Assembly: GCF_000719775.1 (NCBI RefSeq)
Contig: NZ_JOHR01000007.1
Span: 492,047-556,046, forward strand
DNA: 64,000 nt
Source: Streptomyces sp. NRRL F-5135
GTDB taxonomy: Bacteria; Actinomycetota; Actinomycetes; Streptomycetales; Streptomycetaceae
Direction: 5' to 3'
Below, piece by piece: positions 44,387 to 51,817 of the stretch; positions within the stretch are counted from its first letter, which is position 1; each line of letters opens with the position of its first letter. The translations under genes and the position numbers were made by a program. The notes under the pieces are model-generated. The model ran no database searches. It was not told where the DNA came from and worked only from the letters and a program-made list of their open reading frames with translations.

Positions 44387-45406
44387 TCAGCCTTCGAGGG
44401 TGACGATCATCTTCCCGGTGTTCTCGCCCCGGAGAACGCCCAGGAAGGCGTCGAAGCCGTTCTCGATGCCCCGCACCGAGGTCTCGTCGTACTTCAGCTC
44501 CCCCGAGGCGAGCCAGCCCGAGACGTCCCGCACGAACTGCGGCTGAAGAGCGAAGTGGTCCCCGACCAGCATGCCCTGGAGGCGCAGGCGCTTGCCGATG
44601 ACCAGGGCGAGGTTGCGCGGCGCGGCAGGCGGCTCGGTCGCGTTGTACTGCGCGATCATGCCGCAGAGCGTGGCGCGGCCATGGGGGTTGAAGGAAGAGA
44701 TCGCCGCTTCCAGGTGCTCCCCGCCGACGTTGTCGAAGTAGACGTCGATCCCGTCGGGCGCCGCCTGCTTGAGCTGCTCCTTGACCGGCCCCTTCTTGTA
44801 GTTGAACGCGGCGTCGAAGCCGTACTCCGCCAGGAGCAGCTCGACCTTCTCGTCGGAGCCGGCCGAACCGATCACCCGCGAGGCGCCCTTGATCCGGGCC
44901 ATCTGGCCGACCTGGCTGCCCACGGCACCGGCCGCGCCGGAGACGAAGACCGCGTCACCCTCCTTGAAGGACGCCGTTTCGAACAGGCCGGCGTAGGCGG
45001 TCAGACCCGTCATCCCGAGCACCCCGAGGTACGCCGAGAGCGGCGCGAGCGAGGGGTCCACCTTCGTGGCGCCGTCGGCCGGCAGTTCGGCGTACTCCCG
45101 CCAGCCGAGACGGTGCAGGACGTGGTCGCCCACCGAGAAGCCCTCGGCACGCGAGGCGATGACCTCGCCGACCGCGCCGCCGTCCATCGGCTCGTCCAGC
45201 CGGAAGGGCGGCACGTACGACTTCACGTCGTTCATCCGGCCCCGCATGTACGGATCCACCGAGAAGTGGAGATTGCGGACCAGGATCCGCCCCTCCCCCG
45301 GCTCGGACACCGGGACCTCGCGCAGGGCGACGTCTCCCGGCTCGGGCCAGCCCTGGGGGCGGGCGACGAGATGCCAGGCGCGGCCGGATGCGGGGACTGC
45401 GGTCAT
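44387..45406 (-). CDS. NADP-dependent oxidoreductase, zinc-independent MDR (YfmJ/CurA-like)
   Basis: This 339-residue medium-chain reductase of the leukotriene B4 dehydrogenase type has LHFSVDPYMRGRMND near the N-terminus and the cofactor loop VFVSGAAGAVGSQVGQMARIKG. DVYFDNVGGEHLEAAI and NTGKMIVTLEG complete the fold. No catalytic Zn ligands are present, as expected for this subfamily, which reduces alpha,beta-unsaturated ketones. GAGGAGG lies 9 nt before the ATG at 45406. It diverges from a MarR gene, which probably represses it through the palindrome in between. Confidence 0.94.
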   Translation of the reverse strand: MTAVPASGRAWHLVARPQGWPEPGDVALREVPVSEPGEGRILVRNLHFSVDPYMRGRMNDVKSYVPPFRLDEPMDGGAVGEVIASRAEGFSVGDHVLHRLGWREYAELPADGATKVDPSLAPLSAYLGVLGMTGLTAYAGLFETASFKEGDAVFVSGAAGAVGSQVGQMARIKGASRVIGSAGSDEKVELLLAEYGFDAAFNYKKGPVKEQLKQAAPDGIDVYFDNVGGEHLEAAISSFNPHGRATLCGMIAQYNATEPPAAPRNLALVIGKRLRLQGMLVGDHFALQPQFVRDVSGWLASGELKYDETSVRGIENGFDAFLGVLRGENTGKMIVTLEG

Positions 45407-45460
45407 GGTGCGGGACCTCCTCGAAGTCATTAAATTTCATTACCTGAAACAACCATGCTC

Positions 45461-45473
45461 CTGAATATTTCAG
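45461..45473. promoter_or_regulatory. MarR-type operator between the oxidoreductase and marR
   Basis: CTGAA-TAT-TTCAG is a perfect 13-bp inverted repeat in the middle of a strikingly A/T-rich 80-bp divergent spacer; another CTGAAA half-site lies at 45444-45449. TACCCT at 45491-45496 stands 7 nt before the ATG at 45504 and may be the -10 of a leaderless marR transcript. Confidence 0.6.
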
Positions 45474-45503
45474 ATTGTCAAGTAATGGGATACCCTGGTG
45501 TCC

Positions 45504-45950
45504 ATGGCACCTACGCGTACAGACCCGCTGACCCTCGAAGTCGTCGGACTCATCGGCACGGTCGTGGCGCGCTACTACGCGGAGTACGAGCAGGCCGCCG
45601 CCGAGCACGCCCTCACCGGCGCGCAGGCACGCCTGCTGGGACTGCTTTCCCTGGAACCTATGCCCATGCGCCGGATCGCGCAGAAGCTCAAGTGCGAGCC
45701 GTCGAACGTCACCGGCATCGTGGACCGGCTGGAGACGCGCGGACTGGTCGAGCGCCGCCCCGATCCGGCCGACCGCCGGGTCAAGCTCGCCGCCGCGACG
45801 GACCGGGGCCTTCGGACGGCGGCGCGACTGCGGGACGGGCTGAACTTCGCCCGGGAGCCGCTGGCCGAGCTGTCCGAGGAGGAGCGCCGTACGCTGCGCG
45901 ACCTGCTCAGGCGCATGGTGGGCGACGAGGACGCGACAGCGGCGGAGTAG
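45504..45950 (+). CDS. MarR-family transcriptional regulator
   Basis: This 148-residue winged-helix regulator has LTGAQARLLGLLSLEPMPMRRIAQKLKCEPSNVTGIVDRLETRGLVERRPDPADRRVKLA, the full MarR DNA-binding fold including the DRR wing. A GTG at 45498 is also in frame, but the ATG at 45504 matches the predicted transcription start. The divergent oxidoreductase and shared operator make local repression of that gene, relieved by an electrophile or phenolic ligand, the most likely role. It converges on the SCO2400-family gene with 16 bp between stops. Confidence 0.93.
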   Translation: MAPTRTDPLTLEVVGLIGTVVARYYAEYEQAAAEHALTGAQARLLGLLSLEPMPMRRIAQKLKCEPSNVTGIVDRLETRGLVERRPDPADRRVKLAAATDRGLRTAARLRDGLNFAREPLAELSEEERRTLRDLLRRMVGDEDATAAE

Positions 45951-45966
45951 CGGCCGGGACGGGCGG

Positions 45967-46770
45967 TCAGTCGCACCACCACTGGAACCACGCGCAGGTC
46001 TCGGACGGTTCCGGCGTGGGCTCGGGGCCGGGCGTGGCGGACGACGCCGGCGGGGCCGGGGTGCCGTCCGGCGTGGCGCCACCCGGGGGTTCCGAGGGAG
46101 CGGCGGGGTCCGGCCCGGAGTCGCCCGCACCGGGCGGCGCGGGCCGGGACGCGGTCCCGGCGCCCCCGCCCGGCGAGGCAGGGGGCTCCTCGGCGGCCCC
46201 GGGGCCCGGGGCCCGGCCGGACGGCGCACCGGACGGCGCACCGGAACCGCCGTCGTCCGGACGCGCGGAACCGCTCGCCGCCGCCCCGGACGACGGCCCG
46301 GGGCCGGGCCGGGGATCGTCCGGGTCGGCGGGCCGGCCCGTCTCCCGTGGTTCGGGGCCGCCGTCGAGGTCGACGGAGGTGTCCTCCTCCACGGAGGTGG
46401 CGCGATCGTCGCCCGGGGACTCCACGGCCAGTTCGGCGAGGCTCAGCGCGCCGACCGCGAGCACCACGCCGACGGTCGCCGTCATCGCCCGGCGGCCGCG
46501 CTTGCTGCGCGCCCGGCGCGGTCCGCCCCTGCGGGGCGTCGGACGGCGGGAGGCCCGCCGGGCCGCCGTGCGCTCCCGGTCCGGCGTGACGTCGTACGCG
46601 CCCGCCCCCGGCCCGTCGTCGCCGTCCGTGCCGCGCTCCGGCGCGCGCTCGGCGTGCGTCCCGGCGGCCGGTTCGGGGTCCGAGGGCTCCGGCCCCCGCA
46701 CGGGGACGCCGCAGCCGGGGCAGAGCACCGCGCCGTTGAGGTAGCGGCGGCACGGGTGGCAGTAGTCCAT
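45967..46770 (-). CDS. SCO2400-family membrane protein with zinc-ribbon N-terminus
   Basis: This 267-residue protein has three visible parts. Residues 1-22 form a probable zinc ribbon (CHPCRRYLNGAVLCPGCG). After an Arg-rich stretch there is one membrane span (TATVGVVLAVGALSLAELAV, about residues 98-117). About 130 residues of Pro/Gly/Ser/Asp low complexity lead to an invariant-looking C-terminus CAWFQWWCD. The topology suggests a cytoplasmic ribbon, a single span and an extended external arm ending in a Cys-bracketed Trp-rich knob. This family is known only from Streptomyces and relatives and has no assigned role. Confidence 0.75.
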   Translation of the reverse strand: MDYCHPCRRYLNGAVLCPGCGVPVRGPEPSDPEPAAGTHAERAPERGTDGDDGPGAGAYDVTPDRERTAARRASRRPTPRRGGPRRARSKRGRRAMTATVGVVLAVGALSLAELAVESPGDDRATSVEEDTSVDLDGGPEPRETGRPADPDDPRPGPGPSSGAAASGSARPDDGGSGAPSGAPSGRAPGPGAAEEPPASPGGGAGTASRPAPPGAGDSGPDPAAPSEPPGGATPDGTPAPPASSATPGPEPTPEPSETCAWFQWWCD

Positions 46771-46901
46771 GAGATCGGCACATTATGCGGTGACGGACCA
46801 CCCCGGGCGGACCGGGCTGTGAGGATCTTGTGTGGACCACCCGGACCCCGGCGTGTCGGCCGCTCCCACCGGGGCCGGGGCGCACCGGGGAGGATGGCGG
46901 C

Positions 46902-47462
46902 ATGACGTCCTCCACCCCGTTCGGACCGCACGAATTCCAGCTCGTCCTCCTGCGCAGGATGGCCGACTTCCAGCCCGGTCTGGCCGACGCCGCCCGCCGT
47001 GAACTCGGCGCGTCCGTCGCCGACATGCGCGAGGCGAACCGCCGCTGGCAGGCGATGGTCCGGTCCCCGCGCGCCCGGGGCGCGCTGTCCCGCTACCGGT
47101 CCGTGCTCGGCCCGCCGGAGGGCACCGCCCGGCGGACGATCGGCGACCTGGAGTGCGAGGCGTCGTGGTGGCCGGTGCCGCTCTGGCCCGGTCTGCGCTT
47201 CGAGGTCATGGCCGCGCCGGGCGGAGCCGTATGGAACGAGTGGCTGGTCCGCGCCCCGGGGGCGGCGGGTCCCGAGCTGCGTACGGAGGCGGATCTGCGC
47301 CCCTGGTCCTGCACGGTGGAGGAGGTCGCGCGGGCCTTCCCCCCGGCGCGCCCGCTGGAGGGGACCGCGCCGACCAGGACGGGGCTGGCCTTCACGCTGC
47401 CGGACGGCGGTGCGGGCGTCGCGGAGTTCACCTGGGGCCTGTTGCAACGCTGGTCGCGGTAG
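46902..47462 (+). CDS. Conserved hypothetical protein
   Basis: This 186-residue soluble protein starts MTSSTPFGPHEFQLVLLRRMADFQPGLADAARRELGASVADMREANRRWQAM and contains several Trp. I do not recognise a characterised family. GGGGAGGA about 9 nt before the ATG and even codon use support it as a real gene. No membrane segment, signal peptide or catalytic motif is visible. It diverges from the SCO2400-family gene with 131 bp between them. Confidence 0.75.
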   Translation: MTSSTPFGPHEFQLVLLRRMADFQPGLADAARRELGASVADMREANRRWQAMVRSPRARGALSRYRSVLGPPEGTARRTIGDLECEASWWPVPLWPGLRFEVMAAPGGAVWNEWLVRAPGAAGPELRTEADLRPWSCTVEEVARAFPPARPLEGTAPTRTGLAFTLPDGGAGVAEFTWGLLQRWSR

Positions 47463-47701
47463 GCCGGCCGGGGGAACCTGGCGGTACGAGGGCTCGGTAC
47501 CGCCGTACGGGTACGGGCGCGGCCGTACGGGTGAGCCGGGCCCCCTCCGTACGGACCACCGCGCCCGGCGGCACGGCCACGGCGCACGGACCGCTCCGGC
47601 CACGGCGCTCGGCGCTCGCCCGCCCCGCGTGGTGAGGGAGGGGCGCGGCGGCGCCGCCATACGGCCCTCCCGTTCCGGTCGGCCATTCGGGTCCGTCGCG
47701 C

Positions 47702-47724
47702 GCGTCGGTCGTACGATCCGACGC
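47702..47724 (+). promoter_or_regulatory. 23-bp dyad upstream of the actin-like gene
   Basis: GCGTCGG (47702-47708) and CCGACGC (47718-47724) flank the palindromic centre TCGTACGA. The dyad lies 146 bp before the GTG at 47870. The gap from 47463 has no gene but carries two GCCGTACGGGT repeats near 47500-47530. An operator or RNA hairpin is possible. Confidence 0.4.
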
Positions 47725-47869
47725 GACCCGGTCATGCTTTCTGACGAGCCGTCAACTCGGTACGCCCGATCGGCGTAGTCCAGCGCGCGCCGCCCACCCC
47801 CTCGACGCACGATGCGAACAGGGCCGGCGCCCGCCGGTGAACACCCAAGCGTTCTCGGGAGACCCTGCC

Positions 47870-48919
47870 GTGACCGTCAGTCTTGAGCAGTTGCGCCGAT
47901 GCCACATCGCCGTCGATCTGGGAGCCGCCAGGACCCGGGTCTTTGTGAAGGGAACCGGGCTCGCCGTGGACGAGCCGAGCGCCGCGGCCGTGAACACCCG
48001 TACCGGGGCGCTGATCGCCGTGGGTGCCCTCGCCGAGCGGATGACGGGCCGTACCCCCGACTACATCCGCGTCGTCCGTCCCGTCACCGGCGGGACCGTG
48101 GTGGACATCGAGATGGCCCAGCGGATGCTGCGGCACCTCCTCGGGGACAAGCTCCGCCGCCAACTGCGGCGCAAACCCCGGCTGCGCGCCGCCGTCTCCA
48201 CCCCGCACGACAGCGACCCGCTCGCGCAGCGCGCCGCGATCGAGACGCTGCTGGGCCTCGGCGCGCGCCGGGTCGAGCTGGTCGACACGCTGATCGCCGC
48301 GGCCGTCGGCTGCGGTCTGCCGGTGGAACAGCCCACCGCTTCCATGATCATCGTGTGTGGCGCGGCGACCACCCAGGTGGCGGTGCTCTCGCTGGGTTCG
48401 ATCGTCACCGCCCAGCGGGTACCGGTCGGCGGCAACGCCATCGACCACGCGGTGATCCAGCACCTGCGCCACCACCACGAGCTGATGCTGCCCAGCCAGT
48501 CCGTGCGCCCGCTCCAACTGGCGCTCAGGGGCACCGGTCTCACCGCGGACGGACCGTCCAGGACCGAGATCCACGGCCGGGACGTGGCCACCGGTGTCGC
48601 CCGGACGGTGATCGTGGACACCGCCGCCGTGCGGGACGCCATCTACACGCCGCTGACCTCCGTCATCGACGGGATCGGGAAGGTGCTGCGGGACTGCCCG
48701 CCGGATCTGGTGGCCGACCTCGCCGACAGCGGGATCATGCTGGTCGGCGGCAGCGCGCTGCTGCCCGGCCTCGACCAGATGCTGCACGAGGCGACGGGCA
48801 TGCCCGTGGTCATCGCCGAACGCCCTGACGTGTGCACGGTCCTCGGCATGGGGGCGATGCTGGACGGCAGGATCCGGCCGATGGTGCTGGACCCGCTGGC
48901 CGACGCCCAAGGGGCGTGA
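47870..48919 (+). CDS. mbl: MreB/Mbl-like bacterial actin
   Basis: This 349-residue actin-fold protein has the phosphate-1 loop CHIAVDLGAARTRVFVKG, the connect block VVDIEMAQRMLRHLLGD, the phosphate-2 region MIIVCGAATTQVAVLSLG and the adenosine motif IMLVGGSALLPGLDQML. It is diverged from true MreB and resembles the second MreB-like protein (Mbl) of Streptomyces, which acts in sporulation wall synthesis. The GTG at 47870 with GGGAGA 8 nt upstream is preferred over the GTG at 47837. The stop overlaps the start of a GAF sensor kinase by 4 nt, which ties the two products together. Confidence 0.82.
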   Translation: MTVSLEQLRRCHIAVDLGAARTRVFVKGTGLAVDEPSAAAVNTRTGALIAVGALAERMTGRTPDYIRVVRPVTGGTVVDIEMAQRMLRHLLGDKLRRQLRRKPRLRAAVSTPHDSDPLAQRAAIETLLGLGARRVELVDTLIAAAVGCGLPVEQPTASMIIVCGAATTQVAVLSLGSIVTAQRVPVGGNAIDHAVIQHLRHHHELMLPSQSVRPLQLALRGTGLTADGPSRTEIHGRDVATGVARTVIVDTAAVRDAIYTPLTSVIDGIGKVLRDCPPDLVADLADSGIMLVGGSALLPGLDQMLHEATGMPVVIAERPDVCTVLGMGAMLDGRIRPMVLDPLADAQGA

Positions 48920-50727
48920 AAGGGCGCGGGGAGGACCGCCCGGAGCCCGCCGAGCCCAACGAGCCGGAGGCGACGGAATCCGGGTCCGGACCGGAATGGG
49001 GATCCGGCCCGGAGCCCGGGTCCCGCCGGGAGCCCAAGGCCGGTCCGGAGCCCGTCTCCGGTCCGGAGCCCGAGGCCGGTCAAGAGGCCGGGGCGGGCCA
49101 AGAACGCCGGTCCGGACCGGAGACGGGGGCCGGTCAAGGACCCACATCCGGACCGGAGTCCGGGGCCGGCCGGGAACCCGGCGGGGCGGCGGGCCCCCGG
49201 CCGCCCACGCTCCCGGATGAGGAGACGGAGGCGGAGGCGGTGCCGGGCGTCGGCACGGACCTGGACATCCGTACGACGCTCCAGCACATCGTGGACAGCG
49301 CCACGGAACTGACCGGCGCCCGGCACGGAGCGCTCGGTGTGCTCGGCCCCGAGTCCGGCGGCCGGCTCACCGAAGTGTTCACGTCCGGGGTGTCCGCGCC
49401 CGGATCCGACGAGGCCGGCCCGTCGGCGGCCCGGATCCTCGAAGAGCTGACGCACGCCCCGCACGCACCCCCGCACGCGCCGGGCCGCCCGCCGGGCCGG
49501 CCGTCATCGCGTTCCTTCCTCGGCACGCCGATCCGGGTCGGCGAGGAGGTCTTCGGCAGCCTCTACGTGGCGGAGCGGCGGGCCGGGGCCTTCACCGGGC
49601 GCGACGAGGACCTGCTGCGGGTGCTCGCCTCCCAGGCGGCCGTCACGATCGGCAACGCCCGGCTGTACGGAACGGCCCGGCAGCGCGAACGCTGGATCGA
49701 GGGAGCCGCCGCCGTCACCACCGCGCTGCTCAGCGGCGAGGACGGGACCGACGCGCTGACGACCGTGGCGGAATCGGCGCGGGCACTGGCCGACGCGGAC
49801 GCCGGCGTGGTGCTCCTGCCCACCGAGGAGGGCGGCATGGAGATCGTCGCCGCCGCCACGGCCGGCTACTCCGACGACGCCGACGACATCATCGGCGCGA
49901 CCATCGCCCCCGGCTCCCCCGTACTGGTCCAACTGCTCGGCGGGGAACCCGTGTTCATCGAGGACTCGGCGACCGATCCCCGTATGACGACCCATGTGCG
50001 GTCCCGGTTCGGGCCGAGCATGATGCTGCCGCTCCAGAGCGGCGGCAAGCTGATCGGCACCCTGGCCCTGCCGCGCCGCCCGGGCGCCCGCCCGTACAGC
50101 GCGCTGGACCGGCTGCTCGCCACCAAGTTCGCCTCGCAGGCGGCTCTCGCGCTCGTCCTGGCGGACTCCCAGGCCGACCGGGAGCGGCTCGCCGTGTACG
50201 AGGACCGCGACCGGATCGCCCGCGACCTGCACGATCTGGTCGTGCAGCGGCTGTTCGCCACCGAGATGATGCTGGAGTCCACCCGGCGGCGCGCGAGCGG
50301 CCCCGAACTGGCGGAGCTGCTGGGCCGGGTGGTGGACGAGCTGGACTCCACCATCCAGGAGGTGCGGACGACGATCTTCACCCTCCAGCAGCCGCCGGCC
50401 GAGGCCCCCACGAGCGTACGGGGGCAGGTGCTGCGCGAGACGGACGGCGCGGCGGTCCTGCTCGGCTTCCGGCCCTCCGTCCGGTTCAGCGGGCCCGTGG
50501 ACACGCTGGTGGGCGAACCCGCCGCGGCCGGGCTGCTGGCCGCCCTGCGCGGCGCGCTCGCCGCCGCGCACCGGCGGGCGGCTCTGACATCGGTCGAGGT
50601 GGAGGTCGACGCGGCGGCGGAACTGCCGGACGGCCGGGACGCGGTACGGCTGGTGGTCACGGACGACGGCCTGCGCGAGGAGGACGGCGGGCGGGGCACG
50701 ACGACGACGTGGGAGGCGCCGCGCTGA
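48916..50727 (+). CDS. GAF-domain sensor kinase with degenerate ATPase domain
   Basis: This 603-residue protein starts as GTGA, overlapping the actin-like gene. Residues 1-100 are an E/G/P-rich tract of about 6-residue SGPE-type repeats. Two GAF domains follow, as in DevS/DosS: TTLQHIVDSATELTGARHGALGVLG, then WIEGAAAVTTALLSGEDG...MLPLQSGGKLIGTLALPR. The HisKA_3 box DRIARDLHDLVVQRLFATEMMLES has the phosphoacceptor His. Downstream, the N-box position reads LRGALAAAHRRAAL without the catalytic Asn, only VVTDDG remains of the ATP lid, and the protein stops soon after. A working autokinase is therefore doubtful; a scaffold or ligand sensor is an alternative. Confidence 0.82.
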   Translation: MKGRGEDRPEPAEPNEPEATESGSGPEWGSGPEPGSRREPKAGPEPVSGPEPEAGQEAGAGQERRSGPETGAGQGPTSGPESGAGREPGGAAGPRPPTLPDEETEAEAVPGVGTDLDIRTTLQHIVDSATELTGARHGALGVLGPESGGRLTEVFTSGVSAPGSDEAGPSAARILEELTHAPHAPPHAPGRPPGRPSSRSFLGTPIRVGEEVFGSLYVAERRAGAFTGRDEDLLRVLASQAAVTIGNARLYGTARQRERWIEGAAAVTTALLSGEDGTDALTTVAESARALADADAGVVLLPTEEGGMEIVAAATAGYSDDADDIIGATIAPGSPVLVQLLGGEPVFIEDSATDPRMTTHVRSRFGPSMMLPLQSGGKLIGTLALPRRPGARPYSALDRLLATKFASQAALALVLADSQADRERLAVYEDRDRIARDLHDLVVQRLFATEMMLESTRRRASGPELAELLGRVVDELDSTIQEVRTTIFTLQQPPAEAPTSVRGQVLRETDGAAVLLGFRPSVRFSGPVDTLVGEPAAAGLLAALRGALAAAHRRAALTSVEVEVDAAAELPDGRDAVRLVVTDDGLREEDGGRGTTTTWEAPR

Positions 50728-50862
50728 CCGCGCCCGCCCCCGGTCCTCCCCACGGTCCCGCCCCCGGCCTTCCCCGTACTGCCGCCGTCACCGGCGCACG
50801 TGGGCGGAGCGGCCGGCGCGGTTCCGGTCCCCGGCCACGGTCCCGGGGCCGGGCCCGGTCGG

Positions 50863-51690
50863 TCACGGCTTGCGGCCCACCCCGCCGTACGCGTCGACCT
50901 CCACGCCCTCGCCCGCCCCCGGCCCGTCGGCCTCCGGGCGCCACCGCGTGACCTGGACGATGCCGGGCTCCAGCAGCTCCAGCCCGTCGAAGAAGCCCGC
51001 GATCTCGGCGACGGGGCGCACGTGGTACGGGACGGCTCCGCTCTCGTTGTACGCGTCCGACGCCGCGATCATCCCCTCGCTGGTGGAGGTGGAGTCGCTG
51101 ATCACGAGGCAACTGCCCGAGGGCAGACCGGCCATGAGGCGGGAGACCAGCGTGCGGGCCTGCTCGTACTCGGCGACGTGGCCGAGCGTGTTGAGGATCA
51201 TCAGCGCGACGGGCTTCGAGAGGTCCAGTGTGGTCTCGGCGGCCTTGAGGATCGACTCGGGCTCGTACATGTCGGCGTCGAGGTAGTCGGTCCTGCCCTC
51301 GGGCGTGCTCGTGAGGAGGGCCCGGGCGTGCGCCAGCACCAGCGGGTCGTTGTCGACGTAGACGATCCGCGCGTCGGGCGCCACGCGCTGGGCGACCTCG
51401 TGGGTGTTGTCGGCGGTGGGCAGGCCGGTGCCGATGTCCAGGAACTGCCGGATGCCCTGCTCCCGTACCAGGTGCCGGACCGCGCGTCCGAGGAAGAACC
51501 GGCTCGTACGGGCCACGTCGGCCAGGCCGGGGAATATCTCCTTGATGTGGTCCCCGACCTCGCGGTCCACGTCGTAGTTGTCCTTGCCGCCCACGAAGTA
51601 GTTCCAGAAGCGCGCGGAGTGCGGCTTGCCGGTGTCGATGCGTGCCCGGACGGCGGCGCTGGTCTCGAGGCTGGAGTCGGAATCGGACAC
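50863..51690 (-). CDS. DUF574 / SAM-dependent methyltransferase (Methyltransf_19)
   Basis: This 275-residue protein is of the DUF574 group, one of the most expanded methyltransferase-like families in Streptomyces. RIDTGKPHSARFWNYFVGGKDNYDVDREVG is the diagnostic N-terminus. FLDIGTGLPTADNTHEVAQ is the SAM-binding motif I and IVYVDNDPLVLAHARALL motif II. Substrates are unknown. The GTG at 51690 has AGGAGG about 10 nt upstream. It has no apparent operon partner. Confidence 0.92.
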   Translation of the reverse strand: MSDSDSSLETSAAVRARIDTGKPHSARFWNYFVGGKDNYDVDREVGDHIKEIFPGLADVARTSRFFLGRAVRHLVREQGIRQFLDIGTGLPTADNTHEVAQRVAPDARIVYVDNDPLVLAHARALLTSTPEGRTDYLDADMYEPESILKAAETTLDLSKPVALMILNTLGHVAEYEQARTLVSRLMAGLPSGSCLVISDSTSTSEGMIAASDAYNESGAVPYHVRPVAEIAGFFDGLELLEPGIVQVTRWRPEADGPGAGEGVEVDAYGGVGRKP

Positions 51691-51817
51691 GGGGGGATGC
51701 CTCCTTGTGCGGCGGACATGTGGCGCGGGCCAGGTCCCCAACCTAGGGGAACCTTCACCCCAGGCGCACGTTTCCTCCTCGACAACCTCCCTTACCGGCC
51801 CACGATTTGGCCAGGAG

